Origin: Megamerina dolium
Taxonomy: Eukaryota > Arthropoda > Insecta > Diptera > Megamerinidae
Length of the DNA: 64,000 nt
NCBI GenBank assembly: GCA_963854835.1
Contig: OY978525.1
Span: 5,165,501-5,229,500, forward strand
Reading direction: 5' to 3'
The notes under the pieces were generated by a model. The model had not been told where the DNA came from and did no database searches. It worked only from the letters and a program-made list of their open reading frames with translations. This document shows, one piece after another, positions 1-12,285 of this stretch; positions within the stretch are counted from its first letter, which is position 1, and each line of letters starts with the position of its first letter. Made by a program: the position numbers and the translations under genes.

Positions 1-59
1 TTAAACACTCAATTGTGACTTATTAAATATATAGCACTCATCTAGTGCTATAAAACCAA

Positions 60-1480
60 CCAAAATTGGAAATATCATATTTTATGAGTAAGAATGTCGC
101 GTCCATAACACAAGAATTCCCATATGAAATATTGTCTCCGTACCAAGCTATGGAGCTAGAACTCGATGTATAAAATTGTTTTCACATGTATATAATATTA
201 CTAGAAGAATATGTAAAATTAGACAGAAACTACACTTACCACCCATACAAAAATATGTTTTCGAATGCGTATTTGCAGGATTTTCGTACGAAAATATAAA
301 GCCATGAGACTGAAACTCGGCACATAAGGCTATTTTATTTATAAATAAGTGAATACTTTTAAAAATGTTGGTTTTAGGATACAAATAAAGTCTACCTCCC
401 ATACAAAAACATGTTTTCGAAAGCATGTTTGCAGGTTTTGCGGACCAAAATACAAAGTTATAGAACTGAAATTCAGCATTTAAAACTATTTTTTTCAATG
501 GATGAGTATATTTGAAAATAGGCGATTTAAGAAAAAATCTACGCCTACCCCCATACAAAAACATGTTTTCGAATATACGTTTGAAGGTTTTAGGAGCGAA
601 AATATAAAGCTATAGAATTAAAATTTCGCATGTAAAACTATTTTTATTAATGGATGAGTATATTTGAAAATAGGCGATTTAAGATAAAAACTACGTTTAC
701 CGCCCATACAAAAACATGTTTTCGAATATACGTTTGAAGGTTTTATGAGCGAAAATATAAAGCTATAGAATTAAAATTTCGCATGTAAAACTATTTTTAT
801 TAATGGATGAGTATTTTTAAAAATAGGCGATTTAAAATAAAAACTACGCTTACTCCCCATACAAAAAAATGTTTTCGAATGCATGTTTGAAGGTTTTGCG
901 GATAAAAAGATAAAGCTATAGGCTTGTGACTAATTGTATAAGAAAACTTTGATCAAATGACAAGTATATTTGAAAATGAGCATTTTATGATAAAAACTAC
1001 GCCCACCTTTCATACAAAAAGCATGTTTTCGAAGGCTTTTCGCGTGAAAAAACAAAACCATAGGACCGAAATTCGGTACGTAAGGCTATTTATTTTATTA
1101 ACCGATATTTTATATTTGATAGTGGTCACTATCGAATAGAAATCACACATACCTTTCATACAAAAATGTGTTTTCGTAACTAATTTTGTGGACTTTGAAC
1201 ATGAAATTAAGAAGCTATAGAACTGAAATTTAGTGTCTGAAACTAGTTTTACCAATGGATGAATATCTGTGAAAATGGACGTTTTAGAATGAAAACTACG
1301 CCTACCTCCCATACAAAAATATGTTTTCGAGTACATGTTTGAAGGTTTTGTGGACGAAAATATAAAGCTATACGTTAAAACTCGACATATAAGACTATTT
1401 TGATCAATTGACAAATATATTTTAAAATGGGCAATATTGGATACAAGCTTCGCCTAGCTCTTATGAAGCGTCGGTATTCC
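60..1480 (+). repeat. Satellite family A, array 1 (~153 bp unit, about 9 copies)
   Basis: The core CCCATACAAAAA recurs at about 242, 398, 550, 703, 856, 1009, 1155, 1308 and (degenerate) 1459, so the spacing is almost always 152-156 bp. Each unit also carries GTTTTCGAA just after the core, then AAAATATAAAGCTATAG, then a GAACTGAAATTCGGC-like stretch, and finally an ATGGATGAGTATTTGAAAA stretch before the next ACTACGCCTACC. Units 550 to 856 are the most alike and the outer ones are more diverged, as expected for unequal exchange in the array centre. Because 153 is a multiple of three, short antisense open frames run through it (148-564 and 1010-1414 on the minus strand). I regard these as by-products of the repeat, not genes. 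Confidence 0.92.
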
Positions 1481-3117
1481 CAAAACGAATACCATTGCTG
1501 ATTTTTGATAAAAATTGTGAAATCGTTAAAAAAAAATAATCTACTTAAATAGACTAATGGTTCTAGGGTCTTCTTTGAAAAATTTCACTGCCGAATCGCA
1601 ACTAAAGAGACCTACTATATTAAAGGTAATGCCCTTCTTTAAGGGATAACATCGTTAATATCTAAAATAATTATGCTTTTTGGCATAATTATTATTGCCA
1701 TCATCATTATCATTATCATTGTGAGTGCAACAACAATAATATTCGTAATAATCGTTTGTATTTTGATGTTTTAACGCGAGATAACATACATTTCATGCAA
1801 CATCACTAATGAGAATGTGTATAACAACAACCATAACAAAAACAACAGCAACAAATATGTAATATTATTATAACGCATAACTTAACCCATACGAGCAAGT
1901 GGTGTATGCATGTGTATACAATTTTTCCACAATTAATTTACTATTGTTCGTTTTAATTAGTTGCCAACACACAACAGCAACAGCAACAGCAATAAAACAA
2001 TAACAGCAAGGGTAAGCTTTTGTATACCAATCTATACACATACACAATGTGTACGTGCAACACCTAAGTAGTATAAGTAAGGACCCTTCAATTTTACATC
2101 ATAAATTGTTTGTTGTAGTTGCATTGTTGTTGTTGTTGTTGTTGTTTTGTTATTGTTATAACTAAATTACCGACATTAACATGAAGCAGAGACCAAATTG
2201 AAACAACAAACTAACAACAACAACAACAACAACAACAACTAGTATTATGTATAAAAAGTGTAAAAATGATGTTAAATGTATTGGCATCGTTCATTATTGG
2301 GGTCCCCATTATGTTGCCTCAATACAAAGTAGCATTTTTGTGTGTGTCTTTCATTTTTTGGTTTTACAATTGTTTATTTTTGGTTTTTTTTTTTTTTTCT
2401 AAATTAACAACTGAAACATGTCAAATGCTAACAATAAGGATATATTAATATCGACAGGATGTCCTTTTTATCGTTTTGGTGTTTTTCTCTTCTTTTATTA
2501 TATGAACACATACCTTCTTACCAGCTAATGCATGTTCCTACACATAATCAGCAGGTGACTAAAGTGACTGTATAGAATCGCAACTGCATCATAATTAAAT
2601 TGAAAGTTTTAACGGAATTTATGAGTCAAAATATATAATGAATTAACATTTAGTATGAGGGGTCTCGTTTCAGAATGGCAAAATAAGGAATATGTTGCAA
2701 GAGAATTCAAGTGATATCATCAGATATTAGTGGGATATTAATTTTTGTTGCAATTATAAATTAAAGTCGGTTGTTCGCTGGTATCTTCAAACTTAAATCA
2801 GTAATAATACACCATTTCGCCTATTGACATCTCTGAATATTTTTTCACAGGCAATATGTCTTTTTAATTCTCAGAAAATTTTTAAAATTAGTTCAATTTT
2901 ACATTTCTGAACTTCAGAAAACTTCCGAACTTGTTAATTATGGCAAAATCCAGTTTTGATGAAGTCCCTTAAGGAACATCCCGTGAGAGATGGGAGAAAA
3001 TTTTATATAGAAATGTCGATTTTGCAGGGAAGTTCTTTTAAGGGATAAAATATTTTATAAGACCGATTACAGTTAATTTGTTCTGCCCAACATTTCCCCA
3101 GAATATTCTTACTTTCT
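1481..3117. other. AT-rich non-coding DNA with CAA/TTG tracts
   Basis: No gene is visible. The stretch holds several CAA-type runs (around 1835-1860, 1970-2010 and 2213-2240), a TTG run at 2128-2150 and a T-tract near 2385-2400. The open frame at 2266-2448 has low-complexity hydrophobic content and no recognisable domain. Confidence 0.6.
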
Positions 3118-3492
3118 ATGGGTACCGTAGCTCAGTGGTTAGTGTATTGGCATCCTGATCTGTAGGCTGTGGATTCAATCCCCGGCTTAAACATAATCAA
3201 AATTGTTATCGAAAAGATTTTTCTTTTTCTTTCGGTGCCCACCTATCGGCATGCAATTGGCAACTCTTCCGGCAGTAAAAATTTGCAATAGAAAAGCTTC
3301 TAATAGAACTCTGTGACAAAGGTCAGAAAAAGTGATGTCGCAAGAGTTCTGCCGTTCGGAACCGGCTAAAATAAGTAGGTCCCTTCTAATATTGTCCGAA
3401 ATTTAACACGCACACCAGTAATAGAAGAGAAGCTCCGCCAAAGAGCCCTTCGGAGTTTATAAGTGCCACATATTTATTTATTTTTTATTTTT
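3118..3492 (+). mobile_element. tRNA-derived SINE, full-length copy (copy 1, T-rich tail type)
   Basis: A tRNA-like head contains an A box (TAGCTCAGTGGTTAG, 3128-3142) and a B box (GGATTCAATCC, 3171-3181), the RNA polymerase III internal promoter arrangement. A body of about 280 bp follows that recurs elsewhere in the window, with GCAATTGGCAACTCTTCC, AAGTGATGTCGCAAGAG and GAACCGGCTAAAATAAGTAG as markers. The 3' end has an AGAGCCCTTCGGAGTTT hairpin-like segment and a tail of ATATTTATTTATTTTTT. Such elements have no protein and depend on a LINE. The partner LINE is not visible here. Confidence 0.85.
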
Positions 3493-3689
3493 ATTATTTT
3501 TTGTACATAATTAAAATCAGTTTAAAATGGCAACTTGACATACTTGTCTTTCTAAAATAAACACTTTACCATTATTTTATTTCCGTAAATATTAGGAATA
3601 CACAAAATTTTACCGGTTACAATTTTTAGAGCAATCAATTTCCTAGAAAATTCTTTTTAGCGTTACTGCCACTCGAAAAGTACGTATGA

Positions 3690-4490
3690 GTAAGTGCCCA
3701 ATTTCCTTATCTCACTCTAAAACGACCCATCAAATACCCATCAAAAATACAATTTTTTCATTGATATGTCGATTGAGTATTTTTTATAATCACCGAGTCA
3801 GTCCAGAAATATTAGACTATATTAAGAATTTGGTAGTGTTGGTTTGACTTGATCAGGTCGCACTTAGTCCTTAACCTCAAAAAAAAGGAAAGTTGAAAAT
3901 TGGGGCAGTCCAGAAATATTAGACTATATTAAGAATTTAGCAGAATTTAGTTGGTTTGCCTCGATCAGAACGGGCTTCGTCCCTAACCTCAAATAAAGAG
4001 GAAAGTTGAAAGTTGGGGCTTTTTTATAATTACAGAGAATCTTGGACTATATTAAGAATTTTGCAGTGTTGTTTTGACTTGATCAGGTCGGACTTCGTCC
4101 CTAACCTTAAAAACTGACGAAAGTTGATAGTTCATCCACCAGATTCGCCGCCAGAGAGGTCAAATATATGACCGACTCATATTAATTTTTCCCCTTCATA
4201 ATTTTTTTCTGAACATACTTACCTCTTACCTGCACCTATTAGAGGGGGTCCCATACAAAATTGATGTTTTTTTTTATTAAATTCTCAGTTTTTTATTTTT
4301 TTTTAAATCCCACGTTCTCAGAGAGTTTCTAGAGGGGTAAAATATATAACCTACATTAGTTGTTAATACTCAACATTTCTGTTAAAACTTACTTACACAC
4401 TATTTTTACTCCTTAAGAAGGCTTCCGTACAAAATTAACTAAAAACCGCCAACAAATCCATAAATAACATTATAATTGCCCAGAAATTGT
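3690..4490 (-). repeat. Satellite family B array with an internal ~110 bp triplication
   Basis: Recognisable family B pieces include 'ccatacaaaattgatg' (about 4250), 'tctctagaggggtaaaat' (about 4327) and 'ccttaagaaggcttccgtacaaaatt' (about 4410). The sense matches the 12-13 kb and 19 kb arrays and is opposite to the 25-27 kb array. Within it a segment starting at ATTAGACTATATTAAGAATT occurs three times (3811, 3918, 4042), each followed by TTGATCAGGTCGSACTTCGTCC and CTAACCTCAA. No coding sequence is seen. Confidence 0.75.
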
Positions 4491-4736
4491 TTATTTTAAA
4501 ACATTTAGTACTAAATAATGAATATTGTAGTGGTTAAAAAAAAGGGTGAAAATTATATTTTTCCCCAATTTAAAAATTAGCAACCGCTATTTTCATAATT
4601 CGAAGCGTCAGGAAACCGGTTTTGGAAGAACCTTGAATAAAATGATTTTAATCAAATATATCTACATACTTTAAATGCTCGTATAAAATAGATATATTGA
4701 AAATATCAATGACAGCTGGACAATTTAACAGCTCCG

Positions 4737-4762
<26 letters not shown>
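4737..4762. repeat. (TC)n microsatellite
   Basis: An uninterrupted TC dinucleotide run of about 26 bp. An adjacent antisense open frame is mostly a translation of this run. Confidence 0.95.
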
Positions 4763-4768
<6 letters not shown>

Positions 4769-5052
4769 GAGATGCATCCTTTATTAATGAGTTCAGGTAC
4801 AAATGTACCAGCATTTTTGTAGTCACAAGTGATACCTACAAAATGAAATTGATTATTTTTATTATATATATATTTTTTTTGCATTATCGTTTATTTATTT
4901 CATTATACATTATACATTATTCCTTGTTGTTGTTGTATCTGATGTTCTTATTCATTATATGCACGCGATTATGTGCTTTCGATCACGCCTGATGGTACTC
5001 ATATCCTGACTGAAGCAATTAAAAGAGCTTCATTGTTGTTTATATACATATG

Positions 5053-5110
5053 TAGTAGTGGTAGTAGTAGTAGTAGTAGTAGAAATAGTAGAAGTAGTAG
5101 TAGTAGTAGC
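5053..5110. repeat. (GTA)n trinucleotide repeat
   Basis: A GTAGTAGTA run interrupted by AAATAGTAGAA near the middle. Confidence 0.95.
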
Positions 5111-5198
5111 AGTATTAAATACATACATGGTGCTTAGTTGCTCGTGTTGTTATTGTTATTGCTTTTGATTGCTGTGTTTTTCTGTGGGTAAGCACATA

Positions 5199-5202
<4 letters not shown>

Positions 5203-5234
<32 letters not shown>
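5203..5234. repeat. (TG)n microsatellite
   Basis: A nearly uninterrupted TG run of about 32 bp. Confidence 0.95.
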
Positions 5235-6989
5235 GCTATGTGTTGGCAACAAGTATTATTCGAATACAACTGCCACTTAATTGCAACAACAGCAACAACA
5301 AGCAGCAATATTAAATATAGTGTTTGTTGTCGTCGTCGCTGTTGTTGTTTTTGTTGTATTTTTGCATGTAATAAGTAAAGCGCTAATTATTCTCTACTCT
5401 TCTCTGCACGTTGCTCTCCTGTTAATAATTTCAATTGAGCTTTTTTACATTAAGTAATAACAACAACAACAACAGCAACAACAACAACCACAACTCATAA
5501 CAATTAGATTAAATATATAAATAGTGCAATAACAAAAACAATAACAACAACATAAAGAACAATATTAATAATAATAGAAAAACTTGAGAGCCCCACCATC
5601 ATACTGTGTATGGCTTCTAAGCCCACCACCATCATCACCACCGACAACAAACTCATTAACTATAATGCAATATTGAGTGGATGAGTGGGTGAGTGAATGT
5701 GGGCGTGTATAATGTAGTAGGTTTGCTCATATATATAAATGTGTGTGTGTATGTGTGTGTGTCTATGTGGCTAGGTACATATGTCGTTGTCCAGCTAAGT
5801 GCCAGTAGGTGTCGTAGTTCATGCGAATGAGTGTGAATTGCCTCTGTTTTATATTTATTGCAATTCACATATTATGTACTTTCTCGTACATTAGAGAGGG
5901 TCACGAAACAATTTTATAGGGTTTGGAGCCACAGCATCAGAAAGAAATAGCATTATTAATTTCATGTCGCATTTTAAAATATTCTAAAAATAATTAAATT
6001 AAAATTCTTTGTAGCAAAAAAATTTTCAAAATTATGATGACCGACCCGTTTGATAGTAAAATCGCACATCTAGTGCTCTTGACCATTATGTAATTGCAAC
6101 CTTTTATGCCTTTGTTTTCATTACAATATAATATTGTATAATATTTATACACATGTTTGGTGGATTTTATCTGGAATTCTGTTGCTATTATTATTATTTT
6201 TTATTCAAAAAAAAAAAAAAAACAATTTTTTATTTTATTTTGCCACTTGCATTACAATTTTTATTCTCATTACTGCACGAAATGCACACATTTGGATTAT
6301 TCAGCCTTTGAGGCGGATGATTGGTGATTACATATGTTTGAAGCGTCCTTTTTGTTTTGAGAAATTATAAGATACACATTTCAACAATTGCAACAACAAC
6401 TCGTATGTTATTATAATAAATGTGTACATCAAAACCACAACTAAATGAGTTTATATATTATAGTGTTGTATGTAAAGCATCATAGTCGTTGATGTTATTG
6501 TGGTTATTGTGCAAAACTATAATTATCGGTTAGTCTATATGAAAACATTATCTTATAACGACATCAATACATCAATGTGAACATCAATATGCTAATGTAA
6601 TTATGTAAAAAAATTTATGCTGTTCGATATTAATGGTCTTCTGGGGACCGCTTTGGTGTAAAAATTACAAAAAACAATGTAAACAGCAATGCTAACATCG
6701 AACTGTAATGTTAACAGAAATATTAACAGAGAATTTTTACAAGTGATAACATAAAACGTTGCTTTCTTTAGCATTTGACCTCTGACACATGGAGCCTTCG
6801 TTTTTAATGATTCAGATCAATATCTCTGAAAATGATAACCCTTGGAATTACCATTTGAATGCATCTTTGTAGTACTTCTTCAAAAAAGAAATAATAAAAA
6901 ACACATCTAAGAAGGCTCAAAATAGGACATTAAGTTTTAAAATGTTCTGCCCAACACTCTTCTCATAAAAGTAATCAAACTATATGCAC

Positions 6990-7960
6990 TCAAACACAAA
7001 TTTTAGTTTTTTCGCACGATAACTACCGTAATTATCAAGTGATCGAGCTGCATATTTATTCTTCTTCTTTTTCTTCTTCACTTGGTCCTTCCAACAGAGG
7101 TTTGGTCCTCCTCTTCTTCTGCATCCTCCAGCGGGTGCCGAATTAAATACATACATTTTGATTCGCCTGACTGTGTCAGTGTCAGCGTACAGCTCATACA
7201 GCTCATCATCACCCGTCATCAACGAAAATAAGTCCGAAAATCCTGCGCAGAACTCGAAAACTCTCGAAAACTCCAAGCATATTCTCATCCGTGGTGGAAA
7301 TTGTCCAGGCTTCTGTGCCATATGTTAGGACAGGAGTAATGAAGGACTTGTAGAGTATGATTTTCGATCTTCGAGCGAGGGCTCGACTACTCAATTGTTT
7401 ACTCAGCCCAAAGTAACATCTGTTAGAAAGCGTAGGATACTACGCATGATCTCCAGGCTGATGTCATTACCAGTTGTTGATGCTCGTTCCAAGATAGACG
7501 AAATCTTTCACCACCTCGAAAGTGTAATTATCAAGAGTGACGTGTTGTCCAAGACGCCGGGACTCTTTGTTTGTAGACACTAGATACTTTGTCTTGCCCT
7601 CGTTCACCGTAAGACTCATTCGACGTGACTCTCGTTCCAATTCAGAGAATGCTGCACTAACTGCTCGCGAATTCATACCGATTATGTCAATATCGTCGGC
7701 ATACGAAAGCATCATGACATTTTTGTTGAAGATAGTGCCATTATGTCGTAGATCAGCAGCTCATATTATTTTCTCCATAATAAGATTGAAGAAATTGCAC
7801 GATATCGAATCACATGTTCTGAAACCTCGTTCAGTATTAAACGGAGGGGAGAGGTCCTTTTGCAATTTTCACTGCACAACGAGAGTTAAGAAGTGTCATT
7901 CTGCAAGTGGAATGAATTTTGCAGGTATACCCAATTCAGACATAGTTGTGTAGAACTGTT
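6990..7960 (-). pseudogene. Decayed non-LTR retrotransposon: reverse transcriptase C-terminal part
   Basis: Reading the minus strand from 7960 downwards gives, in changing frames, the order expected of a LINE reverse transcriptase. First comes a RGFR-x-x-DS-x-SC-x-FFN-like palm segment (about 7835-7780). Next is the catalytic motif LSYADDIDIIG at about 7710-7680, followed by LTVNEGKTKYLVS and FEVVKDFVYLGTSI, the typical block downstream of the YADD box. Then come SKIILYKSFITPVLTYGTEAW (about 7370-7310) and VLRRIFGLIFVDDG. The last piece is DELYELYADTDTVRRIK and a RRRGGPNLCWKDQVKK piece (about 7210-7070). Frameshifts separate these blocks and the N-terminal half, endonuclease and 3' UTR are not seen, so it is a dead, truncated copy. 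The clade is not assigned. Confidence 0.85.
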
Positions 7961-8190
7961 GAATATATATTTTCATATTTTACTCGCGAAAATTCAGAGG
8001 GTTCAGAACTAAAGGTTTGTATTAATAGTTAATCTGAATACAGAATGAATATATTACAAAATGAGTGAAATCGGATGAAATTTACGCCTAGCTTTCATAT
8101 AAAAGTATGTTTTCAAATATGTATTTAAATATGATAATTACGTCTATCTTTCTCACAAAAGTATGTTTGAATAAATTAGCTATGTACCTA
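7960..8190 (+). repeat. Satellite family A, short array 2 (about 1.5 units)
   Basis: The segment AAATCGGATGAAATTTACGC followed by CTAGCTTTCATATAAAAGTATG (about 8067-8107) matches the family A core. A second partial core follows, GTCTATCTTTCTCACAAAAGTATG, near 8140. It abuts the decayed reverse transcriptase fragment. Confidence 0.7.
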
Positions 8191-10041
8191 ATGAATTCTA
8201 TACGGCTTAAGAATAATTCATCCCAATAATAATACAATCATTCAATAATTTTCAGTCATGTTATAGTCGACTATTTGGTATTAATAATTCTCATATGGTT
8301 AATGAACTAACAATTATGTATGAGCAAACTTTCGTACTATAAATTTATAATTATAATAGATCGCTATAAACTGGAATATCAATACGTATCTTACCAAGAA
8401 TAAAATATTGCAAAAAAAAAATAGTCTTTTGTAATTTTTATTTGGTCGATGTGTACTTAGAGAATATCTTATCTAATTGTAATGCACTAAATCTCTACTA
8501 AATTAATATATCATTGCAATATCTTTATAACATAGATTAAATAAATTTTCTGATTAAAGATTAAATTTACTTATAATAATTTTGTAATTCCTTTTAAGTG
8601 ATCTTTAATTTGTACAAATATATTATTTCAACAACATTCTCTTAAACATATATTTTTTAAAGTATATAGTAGAGATTATAAAAAATTTAATATCTAAAGA
8701 AAATTATGCTGAATTCTTGTTTATCAGGATTTTGCTATGATACTTATTCTTAGTAGGTATTAATCTTTTTTTTTTTTTTTGAAACGATTATTATCAATTA
8801 AGTCAAGTTTCTTTTCATTAAATGTTGACTTAGTTGACTTAAGATACATATGTATGTTGAATTTTAGTGCACGTCGTCGTCGTCGTCATCGTACTTGCAT
8901 GTGTTTTATGCGATTTTATCGATAATAAATTATATACTTAATATTTTTCTAAACTTGCTCTGGATTAGTTTCGAGTGGCATTTTATTCATTGCACGCAAT
9001 TATAGCTGTGGCGAATTGACCACAACACCAACAATTCAATGTGGCGCTTATTTGTATTTATTAATATATTTATTGCGATATACTACTTATATAACAGAGA
9101 TGACCAGTTGAAAATTGAATGGGATCCTTATTGAGTTTTTGCAACAAATAAAAATTCTAAATTTGATTCCACGTGCCTTTGTTTTCCAGCTGGGTTAACA
9201 CTCAGCCAGCCAAGGTAAACAAGAGGGCAGCGAAAAACTTTGGTTGTAGGAGGAAGACTAAATTACACGCTTACTGTCAAATTGACAATAATATCACCGA
9301 CACTAGAGTGTTCGGCTTGGATGATATGACTTTCGCGGTACAATTCCTAATTTTTATTATTCTTTTCGTTTATTGTTTGTTTACAAAATGAACTTTTACA
9401 ATTAAAGCAAAAGAAAAAGACAATTTTAAGTACAGACGAATTATTTAATTGAAACTACAAATTAATGAAAATACCCTATTCGTTATAAGGGAATTATTCA
9501 ATTGAGACTACAAATTAATAAAACTACCCTATTCGTATCCTACGCAAGCAAGAGGGAGACAAGGAATAAAATGTATGAAGAAAAAGCGCTTTTTATTTAG
9601 GCAGAGCAGAAGGCTCGCAGTCTACTACCCGAAGCACCCGTAGCTGGATTCACTTTAGGGCAATAACTCTTATTGTCGCGCACCGTAGATGGATGTGCTT
9701 CAAAAGAGCACTTGTTGGTATTAATTCACCCAATGCGTCGTTGTTGCAATATTCTTACAGCCGAAAAAATACGCTTCAATAGTGATCCTTACTGTGCAAG
9801 CACATGTAAATATGTCACTTGTCCGATAATGTACAGAAGTCGCTTTTCTCGATTCTTTTTGGTACAGCATGATCTTTATATATTAGCCGCATGCTAAACC
9901 AAACAAGAATTCTCGTATTTGCTTCATGCGTTTGTCTTTATTTGCCTGTGCTTTTACCTTCATTCAATTACTTTACATTTGATTGAATTAGAGGACAGCA
10001 CAAGAAAATATACAAACTTAATTAGACACATCAATGTTGTG
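8191..10041. other. AT-rich DNA with a higher-complexity island and a ~52 bp duplication
   Basis: No gene is recognised. Around 9440-9540 a ~52 bp segment is duplicated in tandem (TTGAAACTACAAATTAATGA and TTGAGACTACAAATTAATAA, each followed by ACCCTATTCG). The interval 9170-9320 and especially 9600-9900 is richer in GC and more complex than its surroundings. It holds an open frame of 74 codons at 9673-9897 with several cysteines and no domain I recognise. GTCGTCGTCGTC lies near 8875-8890. Confidence 0.5.
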
Positions 10042-10119
10042 ATGTACTTTGGCACAAGTGTTCCGTGGGTTTATCCCACCACCTGACTTTGTATGGGTTC
10101 GATCCCAGATCGCTACATG
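10042..10119 (+). other. tRNA-like sequence, possible second SINE head
   Basis: A candidate A box (TGGCACAAGTG, 10050-10060) and a good B box (GGGTTCGATCCC, about 10095-10106) are about 34 bp apart. The ends ATGTA and TACAT can pair as an acceptor stem, and GTGGG/CCCAC can pair in the middle. The T-arm pairing is imperfect, so a working tRNA is unlikely. A T-rich tail about 90 bp long follows directly, as expected of a SINE or a retrocopied tRNA. The sequence differs from the main SINE family of this window. Confidence 0.4.
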
Positions 10120-10543
10120 ATTTTTTTTTTTATTTTTATTTTTTTTTTTTTTTGGAATTAATATTATTTTACTTTATTTTACTATAAATTTAATTTTTAT
10201 TATTTTTTTTTTATATTATTAAATATTAATATTATTGAATTTGTATATGTCACTCTCATTGACATGATTCCTGCCAACCTCTGCAGTATAAAATTGCTGG
10301 ACTTTTTAGTAGAAAAATGAATTGTTAAACCCTTCATAAATCTCTGATAGTTGTTGTATATAGTTGATTGGCTCCGAAAATGCTGTTTCTTTAACTTACC
10401 CGGGTACATACACCATTAGCAGCATAGCATGGCTCTACTCATAGTAATAGTATTAGTAGTTTTTGCATACTCCCTTTTGGACGAGCATATTTAAACCACA
10501 TCGATAAAATTATTATACAGTATAATCAACGACATTAACGATA

Positions 10544-10574
<31 letters not shown>

Positions 10575-12285
10575 CGATGACGATGACGTCGTTGAAACTC
10601 GAGTGACCATAAAGGACGCAGAAATAGAAAGTATTGAAAGCTGGCTAAGTGGTTAGGGGGTGATGGTAATATGTACTAGTATAAATGTATTAAAAATATA
10701 TAAGTTCCTCTTTGCATATGTAGTGGTAGTGGTACAATCATTTAATTGAAATAATTACACATTAAGTGCATTAATTATTATTTTTTTCTCATTCGTTAGC
10801 TGAGTAAAGTATTCCCTTTGGGCTATCACATTGCCCACACACATTCAGACATAAGTACACACACACACACACTCACACACACATTCACAAACATAAACAT
10901 GTACTTATGCATATGGACATTAGTGTGGTGTGGTCATAATTCAACGTTATCATCATCATCGTCAATGACTTTCTGGCTGGTATTGTTATTGTTTTGAGTC
11001 ACCATAATTATTAATTTAAACATACCGTGGTAGCTATCGTATATACATATTTGCGAGAAAGATGAATACTACATGTACGTATAATATCTCATTGGTGTTG
11101 TATATTAGTGAGGTGCAGCAAGAGCTCAACTAACTACATACTTATCGCTGACCGCTGACCATCAACTGTGAGTATTAGTCGCCAGCAAGTACTACAGAAG
11201 TAAATGTTGTGACGTTCATAATGCATATTTCTGACATTTATATATATGTTTGTGGATTTATATATACAAATAAGTGGTGTTATAATCACACACACACACA
11301 CACACATAGAGAGAGAGAGACAGAAACCAACTCACATTTGGCATAATTATTACTTTTGTCTAAATCATAATTAAAAATGTATTTAGCTTATGAAATATTG
11401 TGTTGGTTGGATGTTGGTAGAAGCAACAACAACTATAATACAAGCAATAACAATAACAACAACTATATAGTTAATTGCAATAATAATTATTTAAGTCTGT
11501 TGCTTGTACATATTATCGACGACGACGACGACGGCAACGACCGACAATAACATCGCATACACATACATAATGTTTTCAAATGAGTCCACCCAATAAGTAG
11601 TAATACTCGAATATACACAAATATATATGTATTTTATATGTATAGGGGAGTATTAGATGGCTTGGTATCCATATAATTTTGCTCATTGCGCTCAGTAAGA
11701 CTAAAGGCGCCATGTATGTTTTAAATGTCTACTATTTATTGTTGTTAGTATTTGTATTTGCTTTATTTGTTGCTTTTTTGAATTTAGTTTATTATATATC
11801 ATTGCATTATTTCATATTTTTTTTTATGTATTATCATCGTCATCGTTGTAGTCGTCGTTCTCAATTATTATTACTCTATTATATTCATGTTCATATTTCA
11901 CTATGCCATGCTAAATAAGTATATGCTTAACGACTAATTAAAATGAATTAATATCGATTAATTACATTCATAATTTGAGCAACAACACAAAAATGTAATT
12001 ACATTTATAAACAACTACTACCGTTATAAGCAATTTGGACAATTCAATATGCAATTATATAAATTTACCCAAATTTATTAAATTTCGTAAGCAATTTGTG
12101 TCAGTTTTGAAAGACGAATGGTAAAATGCTAGAATTGTGCTGAGGAAATTACAAATTTTTAAAAATTCAATCTACTAAAAGTTCCATATTACAATTTCAC
12201 TAGCTTGAATGGGCGTAAAATTGACAAAAGAAACTCATACTGCTCAAGTGGAGTCACCGCTATAGGGTTAAAAAGTATAATCAAC
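10120..12285. other. AT-rich non-coding DNA with simple repeats
   Basis: No gene is recognised. Contents are T-tracts at 10120-10215, a (GAT)n block, CA runs at 10858-10885 and 11286-11306, a GA run near 11308-11320, CGACGACGACGACGACG near 11517-11533, and CAA clusters near 11430-11465. The open frame at 11679-11918 is low complexity. Confidence 0.6.
10541..10589. repeat. (GAT)n / (GACGAT)n trinucleotide repeat
   Basis: A near-perfect GATGATGAT run that turns into GACGATGAC at the right end. Confidence 0.95.

Larger units (their letters stand above)
4491..6985. other. AT-rich non-coding DNA with dense microsatellites
   Basis: No gene is recognised. Contents are simple repeats (listed separately), CAA runs near 5457-5490 and 5285-5300, CCACCATCATCACCACC near 5620-5642, and an A-tract near 6208-6225. 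Short open frames here (for example 5169-5378 and 5656-5868) are translations of GT/CA or CAA repeats. Confidence 0.6.

Noticed and set aside
148..564. 138-codon minus-strand open frame
   Set aside because: It is the translation of three satellite family A units. The same peptide recurs in other arrays and the frame is an effect of the 153 bp period.
3118..3190. Functional tRNA gene
   Set aside because: A and B boxes are present, but the acceptor stem does not pair and the sequence is fused to a SINE body found in other copies.
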